From assembly GCF_019702925.1 (NCBI RefSeq), contig NZ_AP024713.1, forward strand, positions 558,001 to 622,000: DNA of 64,000 nt, read 5' to 3'. Made by a program: the position numbers and the translations under genes. Within the stretch, counting starts at the first letter, position 1. Each line of letters opens with the position of its first letter. Source of the stretch: Campylobacter sp. 19-13652 (lineage in GTDB: Bacteria; Campylobacterota; Campylobacteria; Campylobacterales; Campylobacteraceae). Below are positions 1 to 8,172 of this stretch, in pieces. The notes below the pieces were generated by a model. It saw nothing but the letters and a program-made list of their open reading frames with translations, made no database searches and was not told the DNA's origin.

Positions 1-2468
1 TGGGACTTAAAAGGCTAGTAAATGCTAGTAAGGGCGGCATTAAATTTGATGAAGCTAGTATTAAAAAATACGCTGTTAATGGAGCTTTGCACTATGCACG
101 TACGATGTTAGCTAGCACAAAATATAGCGAAGTCATAGCAATAGGTTGTGCCGCTGATGATAGAGAAAATGCTAAAATGGAGATTTATTATGTGTATGGC
201 TCTGGCGAGAGAGATTATAAAAAGCTACCTATTGATAATTTAAATTTCTTAGAAAATGAAAAAAGTTTTAATGAGTTTTATAAAGACGCAATATTAAACG
301 AAAGCGAAAAGCATGCGATACTCATAAAAACAAAAGATGAGTTAGCTGGGTATGCCAAAAAGCTCAATAAATTAATGCAAAATCATTCCATCACCGCTCC
401 GCAACGTGTGCTTTATGTCTCTGGTATGCTGCTTGCCATGCAAGATGTTAGAAATAGCGATGGCGCTTTAATTCAAAAGGGACTTACTCCAGATGATTTA
501 AAGGGGCTTCAAACAGATACAAACCGAGATGGTATAAAAATAAAAAATCAAATCGAAGAGTTTTTAAAATCTAAACAAATCAAGACAAATAAAATGCAGC
601 TCATGCTTGCTTCATTTTCTGAGATATCAAAAGACCCTTATAGGGACGAGCTAGCTAGTCCTGATGATTTGGTTGGTAAAATTATAGAAGCGAAAGCTAG
701 CATAAACAAACAAATTTTTGTCTATATTTATGAAAATATTTTTATGCAAATAGATCGTCTTGGCGGACATCTTGATATTATGGGTGAGCTTTATAGTGAG
801 TTTTTAAAATACGCTCTAGGCGATGGTAAGGAGCTTGGCATTGTACTTACTCCACCATATGTTACAAAAATGATGAGTGAAATTTTAAATATAGATAAAG
901 ATAGTAGGGTTATGGACTTAGCCACTGGAAGTGCAGGTTTTTTAATAAGTGCGATGGAGTTAATGATAACTGATTGCGAAGCCAAACTAGCAAAAGGCTC
1001 GGCGGATTGCATCGAAAAGATAGAGCAGATTAAAAAATCTCAGCTTCTAGGCGTGGAGCTAAATGCTGAGATGTATGCGTTAGCGGCTACAAATATGATA
1101 TTGAGAGGCGATGGTTCATCGTTAATGCAAAAGGCAAATGTCTTTGATACTCCGCCAGAGCTCTATTGCGACTTTAATGCTGATAGGGTACTTTTAAATC
1201 CACCTTTTAGCCATAAAGAAAACGGCATGCCTTTTATTGAATTTGGCTTAAACCATATGCAAAAAGGTGGACTTGGTGCTATTATAATCCAAGATAGCGC
1301 AGGTAGTGGCAAAGCGGTAGCCACAAATAAAAAAATACTAGCTAAGCATACCTTGTTAGCTAGTATAAAAATGCCAACCGACCTTTTTATGCCTATGGCT
1401 GGAGTGCAGACTAGCATTTATATTTTTAAAGCCAAAGAGCCTCACGATTTTGAAGTGCCTGTTAAATTTATAGACTTTAGAAACGATGGCTTTAAGCGTA
1501 CAGAAAGAAGCACGGCTGAAATAGATGAACCAGAAAAGCGCTACGCCGATATAATAAGAATTTACAAATCAGGGCTAAATGCTAGGGTGGATGCTAGTTG
1601 GGATTTATCTAGCGCTTATGTGGAGGATTTCATAGCTTGTTTTGATAGCGATAATTGTGGAGCTGATTGGAACTTTGACCAGCATAAAAAGATAGACACA
1701 AAGCCAACTTTAAGCGATTTTAAAAAGAGCGTGAGTGATTATTTGGCTTGGGAAGTGAGTCAAATTTTAAAAAAGGAAAATCCCAGTCGCAAGTCATCTG
1801 TAAGTGAGCGTATAGCTAGGTTGGAGACTGAATTTATCACTAATGGCGTGGAGTGGAGAGAGTTTGAGCTAAGCGAGCTTTTTAAGAATGAAAATGGAAA
1901 TTTTGATATTCAAAAAAAGCACATTAATGGCAGAGGAGAGCTTGTTATTACATCTGGGGAGAGCGATAGGGGTGTAATGGGCAGAAGCGATGTATCTGCA
2001 AAAATAATACATAAGCCTTGTTTGAGCATTGATATGTTTGGCAATTGCTTTGCTAGAAACTACCCATTTAAAATGGTAACTCATGCCAGGGTTTTTGCTG
2101 CTGTGCCTTTTATGGATATGGGTTTTAGGGTTTTAAATTTTATTGCAACAAATCTTTCTCATTTAAATAAAATTTATGGCTATAGCAATATGGCTACATG
2201 GGATAAGATTAAAGATATAAAAATCTCCCTTCCTTGCGATAGCAAGGGCGAAATAAATTTTTGCTTTATGGAAAAATTTATTTCAGAGCTCGAGAACGAG
2301 TACCTAGAAGAGCTAGAAAGCGAACGCCTCGAAGAGCTCGAGGCGTATCTTGCCGTAACTGGCTTAAAAGACTATGAGTTAAACCAAAAAGAAAAAGATG
2401 CATTGAAGAAATTTGATGCCATTTATGACCCTGAAAATGGGGGGTTAACTCCGCCCCTTGTAGCTTAG
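1..2468 (+). CDS. Type IIG-like restriction-modification enzyme, 5' end outside window, early stop
   Basis: Adenine-specific DNA methyltransferase with fused recognition domain. The reading frame is open back to base 3, so the gene begins before the window and the TTG at 87 is not the true start. Counting from 87, the SAM-binding motif (VMDLATGSAGFL) is near residue 275 and the catalytic NPPF motif (LLNPPFS) near 369. From about residue 590 there is a type I S-subunit-like target recognition domain (WREFELSELF), then a charged helical spacer near 735-760. Such fusions of methylase and specificity domain, usually with an N-terminal nuclease, are typical Campylobacter type IIG (BcgI/CjeI-like) enzymes; the nuclease would lie upstream and cannot be seen. 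The frame leaves homology inside a G6 tract at 2439-2444 and stops at 2468. With one more G it would read on into a second recognition domain. Confidence 0.85.
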   Translation, partial: GLKRLVNASKGGIKFDEASIKKYAVNGALHYARTMLASTKYSEVIAIGCAADDRENAKMEIYYVYGSGERDYKKLPIDNLNFLENEKSFNEFYKDAILNESEKHAILIKTKDELAGYAKKLNKLMQNHSITAPQRVLYVSGMLLAMQDVRNSDGALIQKGLTPDDLKGLQTDTNRDGIKIKNQIEEFLKSKQIKTNKMQLMLASFSEISKDPYRDELASPDDLVGKIIEAKASINKQIFVYIYENIFMQIDRLGGHLDIMGELYSEFLKYALGDGKELGIVLTPPYVTKMMSEILNIDKDSRVMDLATGSAGFLISAMELMITDCEAKLAKGSADCIEKIEQIKKSQLLGVELNAEMYALAATNMILRGDGSSLMQKANVFDTPPELYCDFNADRVLLNPPFSHKENGMPFIEFGLNHMQKGGLGAIIIQDSAGSGKAVATNKKILAKHTLLASIKMPTDLFMPMAGVQTSIYIFKAKEPHDFEVPVKFIDFRNDGFKRTERSTAEIDEPEKRYADIIRIYKSGLNARVDASWDLSSAYVEDFIACFDSDNCGADWNFDQHKKIDTKPTLSDFKKSVSDYLAWEVSQILKKENPSRKSSVSERIARLETEFITNGVEWREFELSELFKNENGNFDIQKKHINGRGELVITSGESDRGVMGRSDVSAKIIHKPCLSIDMFGNCFARNYPFKMVTHARVFAAVPFMDMGFRVLNFIATNLSHLNKIYGYSNMATWDKIKDIKISLPCDSKGEINFCFMEKFISELENEYLEELESERLEELEAYLAVTGLKDYELNQKEKDALKKFDAIYDPENGGLTPPLVA
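2439..2444 (+). repeat. G6 tract at the frameshift point of the restriction enzyme
   Basis: Six consecutive G residues lie exactly where the coding frame changes between the spacer helix and the second recognition domain. Seven G would fuse both parts in frame. Homopolymeric G tracts are the usual phase-variation switches in Campylobacter, although six is short for a highly mutable tract. Confidence 0.6.
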
Positions 2469-2974
2469 CAGAGTTTGAGCTTAGTAAATTATTTAATTTA
2501 AGGCGTGGAACAAGGATTGTTGTATCAAGACGAATTCGTGGAAATAGACCGCTGGTTACTGCTGGATATGAAAACTGCGGCGTTGCCGAATATATTAAGA
2601 ATGATGAGCAGGAAATTTTTCCCAGCAATACAATTACGATAGATATGTTTGGTAATGTTTTTTATAGAGGATATGATTTTAGTGCCGATGATAATATTTT
2701 GGTGCTGTATTCAAAGGATAATATAGGTAGATATGAGAATTTATTTTTAACTTGTTCTATTTCAAGCAGCATAAGAGACAAATATTCATACGCAAAGCAA
2801 TATCGTCAAAAAAGCTTTAATTCTACAAATATTATTATTCCAAGCAAAAATAATGAGCCAGATTTTAATTTTATGCGAGATTTTATAAGCGCCACTTAAA
2901 AGCTAGTCATAAAAGATGTTGTAATATGGAGTGAAAGAAAAATTAATGCCACAAAAAGAGTTGTGGGTGCTTAG
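2469..2974 (+). pseudogene. Out-of-frame second recognition domain and C-terminus of the restriction enzyme
   Basis: Starting within the preceding gene, the +2 frame reads on through AEFELSKLFNLRRGTR into a second S-subunit-like recognition domain with IDMFGNVFYRGYDF, closely parallel to the first domain (IDMFGNCFARNYPF). It ends at a TAA at 2897-2899. The same frame then continues for 24 codons beyond that stop (KLVIKDVVIWSERKINATKR) to a TAG at 2972-2974, which looks like the normal C-terminal tail. So two lesions separate this segment from its gene: a shift at the G6 tract (2439-2444) and a nonsense codon, possibly from CAA. A stand-alone 84-residue product from the ATG at 2645 is unlikely to be functional. 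Whether the first lesion is fixed or phase-variable cannot be told from one sequence. Confidence 0.75.
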
Positions 2975-3032
2975 TGCTTTAAATTTAAAGTCCATTTTGT
3001 TAAAATATTGGCTTTAAATTTAAAGGAGCCAA

Positions 3033-3539
3033 ATGCTAGAAAAACTTTTTGAACGGCTAATGTGGAGCAGTCGTGTTTTTACGATTTTGCCTGTGATTTT
3101 TGGGCTTGTGGGGGCGGCGGTACTTTTTGCTATCGCTAGCTATGACGTCTGTGCGGTCATTTTTGACGTGTATCGCTACTTTTTTGCTGACTTTCACCCA
3201 GAGAGCTTTCACTCAGATGTGGTGGGCAGTATCATCGGAGCGGTGGATTTATACCTGATGGCGCTTGTGCTTTTTATCTTTAGTTTTGGAATTTATGAGC
3301 TGTTTATTAGCGAGATTGAGGCGATGAAAAGCTCAAAGCACGCCAAAGTTTTAGAGGTGCATAGCCTAGACGAGCTAAAGGATAAGCTGGCAAAGGTGAT
3401 TATAATGGTGCTGATTGTAAATTTTTTCCAGCGAGTTTTGCACGCTAGCTTTACCACGCCACTTGAGATGCTCTATCTTGCGGTGTCTATTTTAGGGCTT
3501 TGCTTGGGGCTATATTTTCTGCATAGGGGCGAGCATTAG
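3033..3539 (+). CDS. YqhA/UPF0114 family membrane protein
   Basis: Integral membrane protein of 168 residues resembling the UPF0114 (YqhA) family, whose function is unknown. Visible features are an N-terminal amphipathic segment (LFERLMWSSRVF), a transmembrane helix near 17-40, a second near 68-92 (LYLMALVLFIFSFGIYELF), a cytosolic stretch containing EVHSLDELKDKLAKVI, which is characteristic of the family, and two closing hydrophobic helices. The ATG is preceded by a good ribosome binding site (AAAGGAGCC). A TAAAAT hexamer at 3001-3006 may be its -10 element. It stands alone between the restriction gene and tRNA-Asn. Family assignment is confident; the role is not known. Confidence 0.8.
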   Translation: MLEKLFERLMWSSRVFTILPVIFGLVGAAVLFAIASYDVCAVIFDVYRYFFADFHPESFHSDVVGSIIGAVDLYLMALVLFIFSFGIYELFISEIEAMKSSKHAKVLEVHSLDELKDKLAKVIIMVLIVNFFQRVLHASFTTPLEMLYLAVSILGLCLGLYFLHRGEH

Positions 3540-3643
3540 CGGCTTTGGCTAGTGCTTTCTGACCTTAGGCCAAAATATCTAAATGTTTGAAACCTATAAA
3601 ATAAAAATAATACTTTTGGGATTTTAAAAAAGAGAGATAAAAG

Positions 3644-3718
3644 TGGCTCCGGATGCTGGATTCGAACCAGCGACCAATCGGTTAACAGCCGACTACTCTA
3701 CCGCTGAGCTAATCCGGA
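3644..3718 (-). tRNA. tRNA-Asn (GTT)
   Basis: Read on the minus strand, the acceptor TCCGGAT pairs with ATCCGGA, followed by discriminator G and an encoded CCA. D arm (TAGCTCAGCGGTAGAGTA), anticodon loop CTGTTAA with anticodon GTT, and T arm with GGTTCGAATCC are all present. Length is 75 nt including CCA. A TATAAT hexamer lies about 20 bases upstream. Confidence 0.96.
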
Positions 3719-3739
3719 ATGTTTTAAAAATGAGTTGTG

Positions 3740-3745
3740 ATTATA
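3740..3745 (-). promoter_or_regulatory. Likely -10 element for tRNA-Asn
   Basis: The minus strand reads TATAAT here inside an A/T-rich run, placing a start point about 10-15 bases before the mature tRNA. This fits the Campylobacter sigma-70 promoter, in which the -35 box is replaced by T-rich periodicity. Confidence 0.55.
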
Positions 3746-3859
3746 GTAAAAAATTTATGCTTTGTCAATTAAAATAAGCTTAAATTCTAAAAAATATCCA
3801 GAAAATAAAAATTTTATGCAAAAGTATCACTTTTATTAAGCCGCTAAGCATTTTTTGGT

Positions 3860-3865
3860 TATACT
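3860..3865 (+). promoter_or_regulatory. Possible -10 element close to the phosphoesterase start codon
   Basis: TATACT lies only 6 bases before the ATG at 3872. If used, the transcript would be nearly leaderless, which would explain the missing ribosome binding site. Weak evidence, based on one hexamer. Confidence 0.3.
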
Positions 3866-3871
3866 TAAATT

Positions 3872-5005
3872 ATGAGTTATTACGTATTTTTGATTATTGC
3901 GCCATTGATTGCGTTGCTTTTTAATGTCTACGCCTATAAAAGGCTAATATGCAAAATCGGCTTTTTGTCTAAATTTAGACTTGTATTTTTTGTGATTTTT
4001 GCCTTACTAGCTATTTTTAGTGTGGTTTTTTTACTGTCTTTGCGTGTTTTTGAAGTGTCTCTTTGGGTTTATTTGGTGGGTGCGGCTAGCTTTGGGATGA
4101 GCTTTTTTCTAGCTAGCGCGACGCTGATTTATGATATTATCATCGCCGCTTCATCGAGAGTTATCTTAAAAGAACACTCTAAATCTAGGCGTAAATTTAT
4201 ACGCATGATGTTTGATTTTAGCTTTTTAATTATCTCATTTGGGCTGCTTTTACGTGGGCTTTTTAGCGCACTTAAGACGCCTGCTTTGCGTGAGGTGAGC
4301 GTAAATTTAAAAGGGCTTAGCGCTCCGCTTCGGCTAGCTGTGATAAGTGATGTGCATATAGGGGAGTTTTTGGGTGATGAGTTTATGCGTGATATTGTTA
4401 GGCGCATAAATACTCAAAATGTCGACGCGGTGCTGATAGTTGGGGATTTGCTAGATATTCCCGCCTCTATTGAGCATGGACTTTTGGCTTCTCTTAGCGA
4501 GCTTAGGTCAAAGTATGGCACGTTTTACGTTACTGGCAACCACGAGTTTTACCACGGTGCTATCGAAATTATCGCTCTTTTAAAAAGCTATGGCGTCAGG
4601 GTGCTAGAAAATGAAAGCGTGAGGGTTGGTGGGATAAATTTAGCCGGTGTTCACGATATAGCTGGTGCTAGAGATGGCATGGCGCCTGATGCTAAAGCCG
4701 CACTGGCTAGTATAGATGAGACGCTGCCTACTATTATTCTAGCGCATCAGCCTAGGTTTGTGCGCGTGCTTGATGAGATGGGGCTAGCGGATAGCGTTGA
4801 TCTGCTTATTTGTGGGCATACTCATGCGGGGCAAATTTTTCCATTTTCGCTTTTGGTGCTTTTACAGCAGCCTTATTTGCATGGGCTTTATAGACATAGC
4901 GACAAGACGCAGGTGTATGTCAGCTCTGGGGCCGGATTTTGGGGACCGCCTGTGCGGGTGCTTGCGCCTAGCGAGATAGTTGTATTAAATTTAAAAGGAG
5001 AGTAA
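3872..5005 (+). CDS. Membrane-anchored calcineurin-like metallophosphoesterase (YaeI-like)
   Basis: A 377-residue protein with several transmembrane helices in its first ~140 residues and a C-terminal metallophosphoesterase domain. The dinuclear-metal motifs are complete and in order: ISDVHIGEF (D-x-H), VGDLLDI (GD), VTGNHEFYHG (GNHE), ILAHQPRF and CGHTHAGQIFPF (GHTH). Proteins of this layout belong to the YkuE/YaeI group, phosphodiesterases with often unproven substrates; UDP-2,3-diacylglucosamine or nucleotide substrates are only guesses. It is directly followed by psd, with psd's ATG adjoining its stop codon, so the two are probably co-transcribed and may both serve membrane lipid metabolism (inference). 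No clear ribosome binding site precedes the ATG. Confidence 0.85.
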   Translation: MSYYVFLIIAPLIALLFNVYAYKRLICKIGFLSKFRLVFFVIFALLAIFSVVFLLSLRVFEVSLWVYLVGAASFGMSFFLASATLIYDIIIAASSRVILKEHSKSRRKFIRMMFDFSFLIISFGLLLRGLFSALKTPALREVSVNLKGLSAPLRLAVISDVHIGEFLGDEFMRDIVRRINTQNVDAVLIVGDLLDIPASIEHGLLASLSELRSKYGTFYVTGNHEFYHGAIEIIALLKSYGVRVLENESVRVGGINLAGVHDIAGARDGMAPDAKAALASIDETLPTIILAHQPRFVRVLDEMGLADSVDLLICGHTHAGQIFPFSLLVLLQQPYLHGLYRHSDKTQVYVSSGAGFWGPPVRVLAPSEIVVLNLKGE

Positions 5006-5797
5006 ATGATATTAGCACATCAAATTTCACGTGCATTTGGTAGATTTGCGGCTTGTAAGTTTCGCTTTGGCTTACAAGGCTTGATAAATAGTGCTTATGT
5101 TAGGCTTTTTGGACTTGATATGAGCGAGTTTAGAAAGCCTTCAGGATATGATAGCTTGCTTGCTTTATTTACCAGAAAGCTAGAGGTGCCGCGCGCCATA
5201 GATGATAAAAATAACGTCTTTGTAAGCCCAAGTGATGGCAAAGTGCTATTTGCTGGAGTGGGCGAGGGCGATATGGCTATGAGTGTAAAGGGGTATACTT
5301 ATAGCGCGCGAGAGCTAGTTGGTGGCGAGCTACCTGGCGAGTTTAGCTACGCAAATATCTATCTAAGCCCAAAAGATTACCATCACTATCATGCGCCTTG
5401 CGATCTTAGGCTTTTAAGCGCGTCTTACATACCTGGTGCGCTTTATAGCGTGAGTGAGCGTACGCTAAGCCACAAGCCAGAGCTTTATGCGCTTAATGAG
5501 CGTGTCGTACTTCGGTGTGAGAGTGCAAGTGGTGCGTGGATATATCTTGTCTTTGTTGGGGCAATAAATGTCGCTAAAATGCGCTTTAGCTTTGATAAAA
5601 CGATACAGACAAATGCAAAAAGCGGCGCACCTAGTGAGCATAAATACAAGTGCCTTTATGTCAAAAAGGGCGAGGATTTGGGCTGCTTTGAGCTTGGCTC
5701 GACTGTGGTCGTTCTAGCAGATAGTTCTAGCGTACGATTTGATGAAATCAGCGGCAAAAGTGTCAAATTTGGTGAGCGCATAGGAGAGATAATATGA
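5006..5797 (+). CDS. psd: Phosphatidylserine decarboxylase proenzyme
   Basis: Converts phosphatidylserine to phosphatidylethanolamine at the inner membrane, the last step of PE synthesis. The 263-residue length suits the bacterial proenzyme. The LGST self-cleavage site is present (FELGSTVVVL, near residue 231), where serine becomes the pyruvoyl group of the alpha chain. The conserved histidine cluster DYHHYHAP lies near residue 128 and the segment VSPSDGKVLFAG near 73. The ATG follows the previous stop directly and has an AAAGGAGAG ribosome binding site. Its 3' end overlaps the next gene by four bases (ATGA), indicating an operon with the upstream phosphoesterase and the downstream small membrane protein. 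Confidence 0.96.
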   Translation: MILAHQISRAFGRFAACKFRFGLQGLINSAYVRLFGLDMSEFRKPSGYDSLLALFTRKLEVPRAIDDKNNVFVSPSDGKVLFAGVGEGDMAMSVKGYTYSARELVGGELPGEFSYANIYLSPKDYHHYHAPCDLRLLSASYIPGALYSVSERTLSHKPELYALNERVVLRCESASGAWIYLVFVGAINVAKMRFSFDKTIQTNAKSGAPSEHKYKCLYVKKGEDLGCFELGSTVVVLADSSSVRFDEISGKSVKFGERIGEII

Positions 5798-6204
5798 GCG
5801 AGAAAGCACAAATCGTAGCTCTAAATAATGACGAGGCTAGCAAATTTGCTTCATTTGTAGAGGTGGTTGGAGAGGATGCGACTGAGCTATCCAAGCACGT
5901 TATACAGGGCGATATAGCGGGTATTTGGGAGCATTGTGAGGATTTTGAAAAGCTCAGTGAAGCAACCATAAAGACAGTGGCGCACCTAAATGAGGAGCAT
6001 ATAAAACGTATGGCGCAGCAGCTAAATGCAAATAATGAAAAAATGCTAAATGCCACTTTTGAGGGCGTGAAGCGCCACCATAAAAAGCAGGTTGAAAAGC
6101 TGCAAAAGCGCTATAAACAGCGCATGATTATGGCATCTTTAGCGGCTTTTATGGCTGGGCTTGCTGTGGGCTGGCTGGTGTTTAAGTTGCCTTATTACGG
6201 TTAA
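5794..6204 (+). CDS. Unknown tail-anchored coiled-coil protein downstream of psd
   Basis: I do not recognise this 136-residue protein. It starts inside the psd stop (ATGA overlap), so it is translationally coupled to psd. Residues 1-60 are acidic (EVVGEDATELSKHVIQGDI, WEHCEDFEKLSE). Residues ~65-110 are strongly basic and helical (EGVKRHHKKQVEKLQKRYKQR), suggesting a coiled coil. A single hydrophobic segment near 112-131 (ASLAAFMAGLAVGWLVF) ends the protein, which is the layout of a tail-anchored protein with a cytosolic head. No catalytic motif is visible. A link to the membrane or to Psd is suggested only by position. It may be conserved across the genus, but I cannot test that here. Confidence 0.75.
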   Translation: MSEKAQIVALNNDEASKFASFVEVVGEDATELSKHVIQGDIAGIWEHCEDFEKLSEATIKTVAHLNEEHIKRMAQQLNANNEKMLNATFEGVKRHHKKQVEKLQKRYKQRMIMASLAAFMAGLAVGWLVFKLPYYG

Positions 6205-6740
6205 AATTATCTGTGGCAGGGGCTGTTTTGGCTTTTTGCTATTTAAGCCAAAAGGCAAGCCGCCTTTTAATGCGGTTTAAAATCCGCAACACTTTGATGG
6301 CTACAAATTTGAATTGACTTACTATGGTTTGTGTGGTATGTTCGTATTTTAAATTTATTGTGCATGGGATTGGTTGCTGTATTGAGCACAAAATTACTAA
6401 ATTTAAAGCTTAAGCTTGAGATAGACTAAGAATACGAGTGGATAAAATTTGGGTTGCATTTAAGTAAATTATCGTATAAAGGCAGGGTTGTTTAAATTTA
6501 AATATAAGTTGCAATTGAATTAAAGGCTAGACAAATTAAATTTATCCAGCCTTTAAAGCCCAAAAAAGCTCGCAGACTATTAAAGTAGTCTCAAAAACAC
6601 AAAGCTAGTCCTACATTTAGTCCAGTCCCAGCCAGCTCATACAAGCCCATAGTCAGATTAGTACAAGCCAACAGCTCACTCCAGCTTCACGTAAATCTAG
6701 CACTCGCATAAGCCCACGCCATAGCCAAGCCTACAAAAGC
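6205..6740. other. Gene-free stretch between the psd operon and ppa
   Basis: No convincing coding frame or RNA gene. The left end holds a perfect 9-bp inverted repeat (TTTTGGCTT at 6226-6234 and AAGCCAAAA at 6245-6253) that could end transcription of the psd operon, although no T run follows it. The rest is AT-rich. The right end next to ppa is rich in short AGCC/CTAG-type words but contains no clear repeat array. Confidence 0.6.
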
Positions 6741-7259
6741 TTATTTATACGCCTTTATCGCTTCGTCTAGGATTTTCTCAGCCGTCTTTGCGTCGGCGAA
6801 ATCTTTAACCTTCACCCACTTGCCAGGTTCTAGCATTTTATAGGTTTCAAAGAAGTTTTTAATCCTATCAAGCGTGATTTTTGGCAGATCATCTAGGCTT
6901 TTTATGTTCTCATATCTAGGGTCGATTTTGCTTACTGGCACGGCTAGGAGCTTTTCGTCCATTCCGCTTTCATCCTCCATTATAAGCACGCCTATGAGCC
7001 TGCACGGCACGACGCTGCCAGCTTGAAGCGGATACTCATTTAGCACTAGCACGTCGGCTGGGTCGCCGTCGGCGGCTAGGGTGTTTGGGATAAAGCCGTA
7101 GTTGGCTGGGTAAAACATCGCCGAATACATCACACGATCTACCACGACTGCGCCGCTTTCTTTATCGATTTCGTATTTTATGTTTGAGCCGTATGGGATT
7201 TCGATGACGGCGTTTAGTTTATCTGGGTTTTGCCCCACCTTGATTTTGCTTATATCCAT
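6741..7259 (-). CDS. ppa: Inorganic pyrophosphatase
   Basis: Soluble family I pyrophosphatase hydrolysing PPi to two phosphates, pulling biosynthetic reactions forward. The 172-residue length is standard. Family landmarks are EIPYGSNIKYEIDKESGAVVVDR near the N-terminus, NYGFIPNT, and the acidic signature DGDPADVLVLNEYPL, whose three aspartates bind metal. The start ATG (minus strand, 7257-7259) has AAAGGAGAAAC upstream. It overlaps the 3' end of the upstream lipoprotein gene by ten bases, so it is probably the last gene of a phosphatase-lipoprotein-ppa operon. Confidence 0.97.
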   Translation of the reverse strand: MDISKIKVGQNPDKLNAVIEIPYGSNIKYEIDKESGAVVVDRVMYSAMFYPANYGFIPNTLAADGDPADVLVLNEYPLQAGSVVPCRLIGVLIMEDESGMDEKLLAVPVSKIDPRYENIKSLDDLPKITLDRIKNFFETYKMLEPGKWVKVKDFADAKTAEKILDEAIKAYK

Positions 7260-7648
7260 TGTTTCTCCTTTAAATTTAAAATAATTTCATCTGCTGTTTT
7301 TTGCACTATTTTGTCTAGTTCGTATGCGCCCTGGTTTATTTTGTTTGTGATTTTTAGGCCTGTTAGCGGCTTTTTGTCCTTGTCTATTATATCCACCTGC
7401 GCCACGTGTTTGGCGTAGCCGCCATTTTCAAGCCCCGTGTAGTAGATTAGCCCCCTGCCTGCGCCGCTAAACTCTAGGCTTTCGCACGCTAGGCTTATGC
7501 TATTTTGGCTTTTTAGCAGGGCTTTTAGCCTAGTTTCAAGCAGCTCATCTATCTCGTTTTGGCTGCATTTTGCGCTTATTTTGTGTGATATTTGATGGCT
7601 TGCACAGCCTGCTAAAAGGAGCAAAAAAGCCATTGCTAGGGCTTTCAC
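7250..7648 (-). CDS. Small predicted lipoprotein, unknown function
   Basis: A 132-residue protein beginning with a lipoprotein signal peptide: MKALAMAFLLLLAGCASHQ, with lipobox LAGC and the cysteine at residue 15. The mature part has a mixed composition with SISLACESLEFSGAGRGLIY and a C-terminal KTADEIILNLKEKQWI; I do not recognise the family. It is translationally coupled on both sides: its start overlaps the phosphatase stop (7645-7648) and its end overlaps ppa (7250-7259). Lipidation and periplasmic location are well supported by sequence; the function is unknown. Confidence 0.8.
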   Translation of the reverse strand: MKALAMAFLLLLAGCASHQISHKISAKCSQNEIDELLETRLKALLKSQNSISLACESLEFSGAGRGLIYYTGLENGGYAKHVAQVDIIDKDKKPLTGLKITNKINQGAYELDKIVQKTADEIILNLKEKQWI

Positions 7649-8091
7649 AAATTTGCCTTTAAGCTTTGAATTAAATTTGCTACGCCAGCTTGGATTTCAT
7701 TTAATGTGCGGTCAAACTCAAGCGTGTAGTATGGGTCATCTACGTCTTTGTCGTCTAGGAGTTTTATCATCTTTTCGGTAGTGCCAAAAATGGAGCGAAA
7801 CTGGCGGACGTTGTTGCTATCCATCACGACAAATAGGTCAAAGTCGCTAAGCTCGCTAGCCTGCACCTGCCTGGCTCTGTGCGTTTTGACTAGTCCGTCT
7901 AGTCCGACGCTCTTAAGCGTGGCTAGGCTGCGTGGGTCTGGGGTGTGGCCTATCTCGTCACTACTTAGGGCGGCTGAGTGTATCTCGATTTTATCCGCTA
8001 GTCCAGCCTTTGCCACTTCGTGCTTTGCCACAGCTTCAGCCACAGGTGAGCGACAGATATTTCCGTGGCAGAGAAAGATGATTTTTTTCAT
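7645..8091 (-). CDS. Low-molecular-weight protein tyrosine phosphatase
   Basis: Small cytoplasmic phosphatase of the arsenate-reductase-like LMW-PTP family, 148 residues from the ATG at 8089-8091. The P-loop FLCHGNICRSP (C-x5-R-S) is at residues 5-15 and the general acid is in DVDDPYYT near residue 115. I chose this start over an upstream ATG at 8124 because it has AGGGGTAAAA directly before it and places the P-loop at the usual distance from the N-terminus. Such enzymes often act on tyrosine-phosphorylated bacterial proteins, and in capsule loci they pair with Wzc kinases. No kinase is in this window, so the substrate is unknown. It overlaps the lipoprotein gene by four bases. Confidence 0.88.
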   Translation of the reverse strand: MKKIIFLCHGNICRSPVAEAVAKHEVAKAGLADKIEIHSAALSSDEIGHTPDPRSLATLKSVGLDGLVKTHRARQVQASELSDFDLFVVMDSNNVRQFRSIFGTTEKMIKLLDDKDVDDPYYTLEFDRTLNEIQAGVANLIQSLKANL

Positions 8092-8172
8092 TTTACCCCT
8101 TTTTAAAAGGGTGATTTTACACAAAGTTTGCTTTAAATTTAATTTTGCGGGCTTGCAGCAAGACGCAAATTA

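Noticed and set aside
2278-2628. Minus-strand gene overlapping the restriction enzyme end
   Set aside because: It is a shadow of the recognition-domain coding sequence, without recognisable domain.
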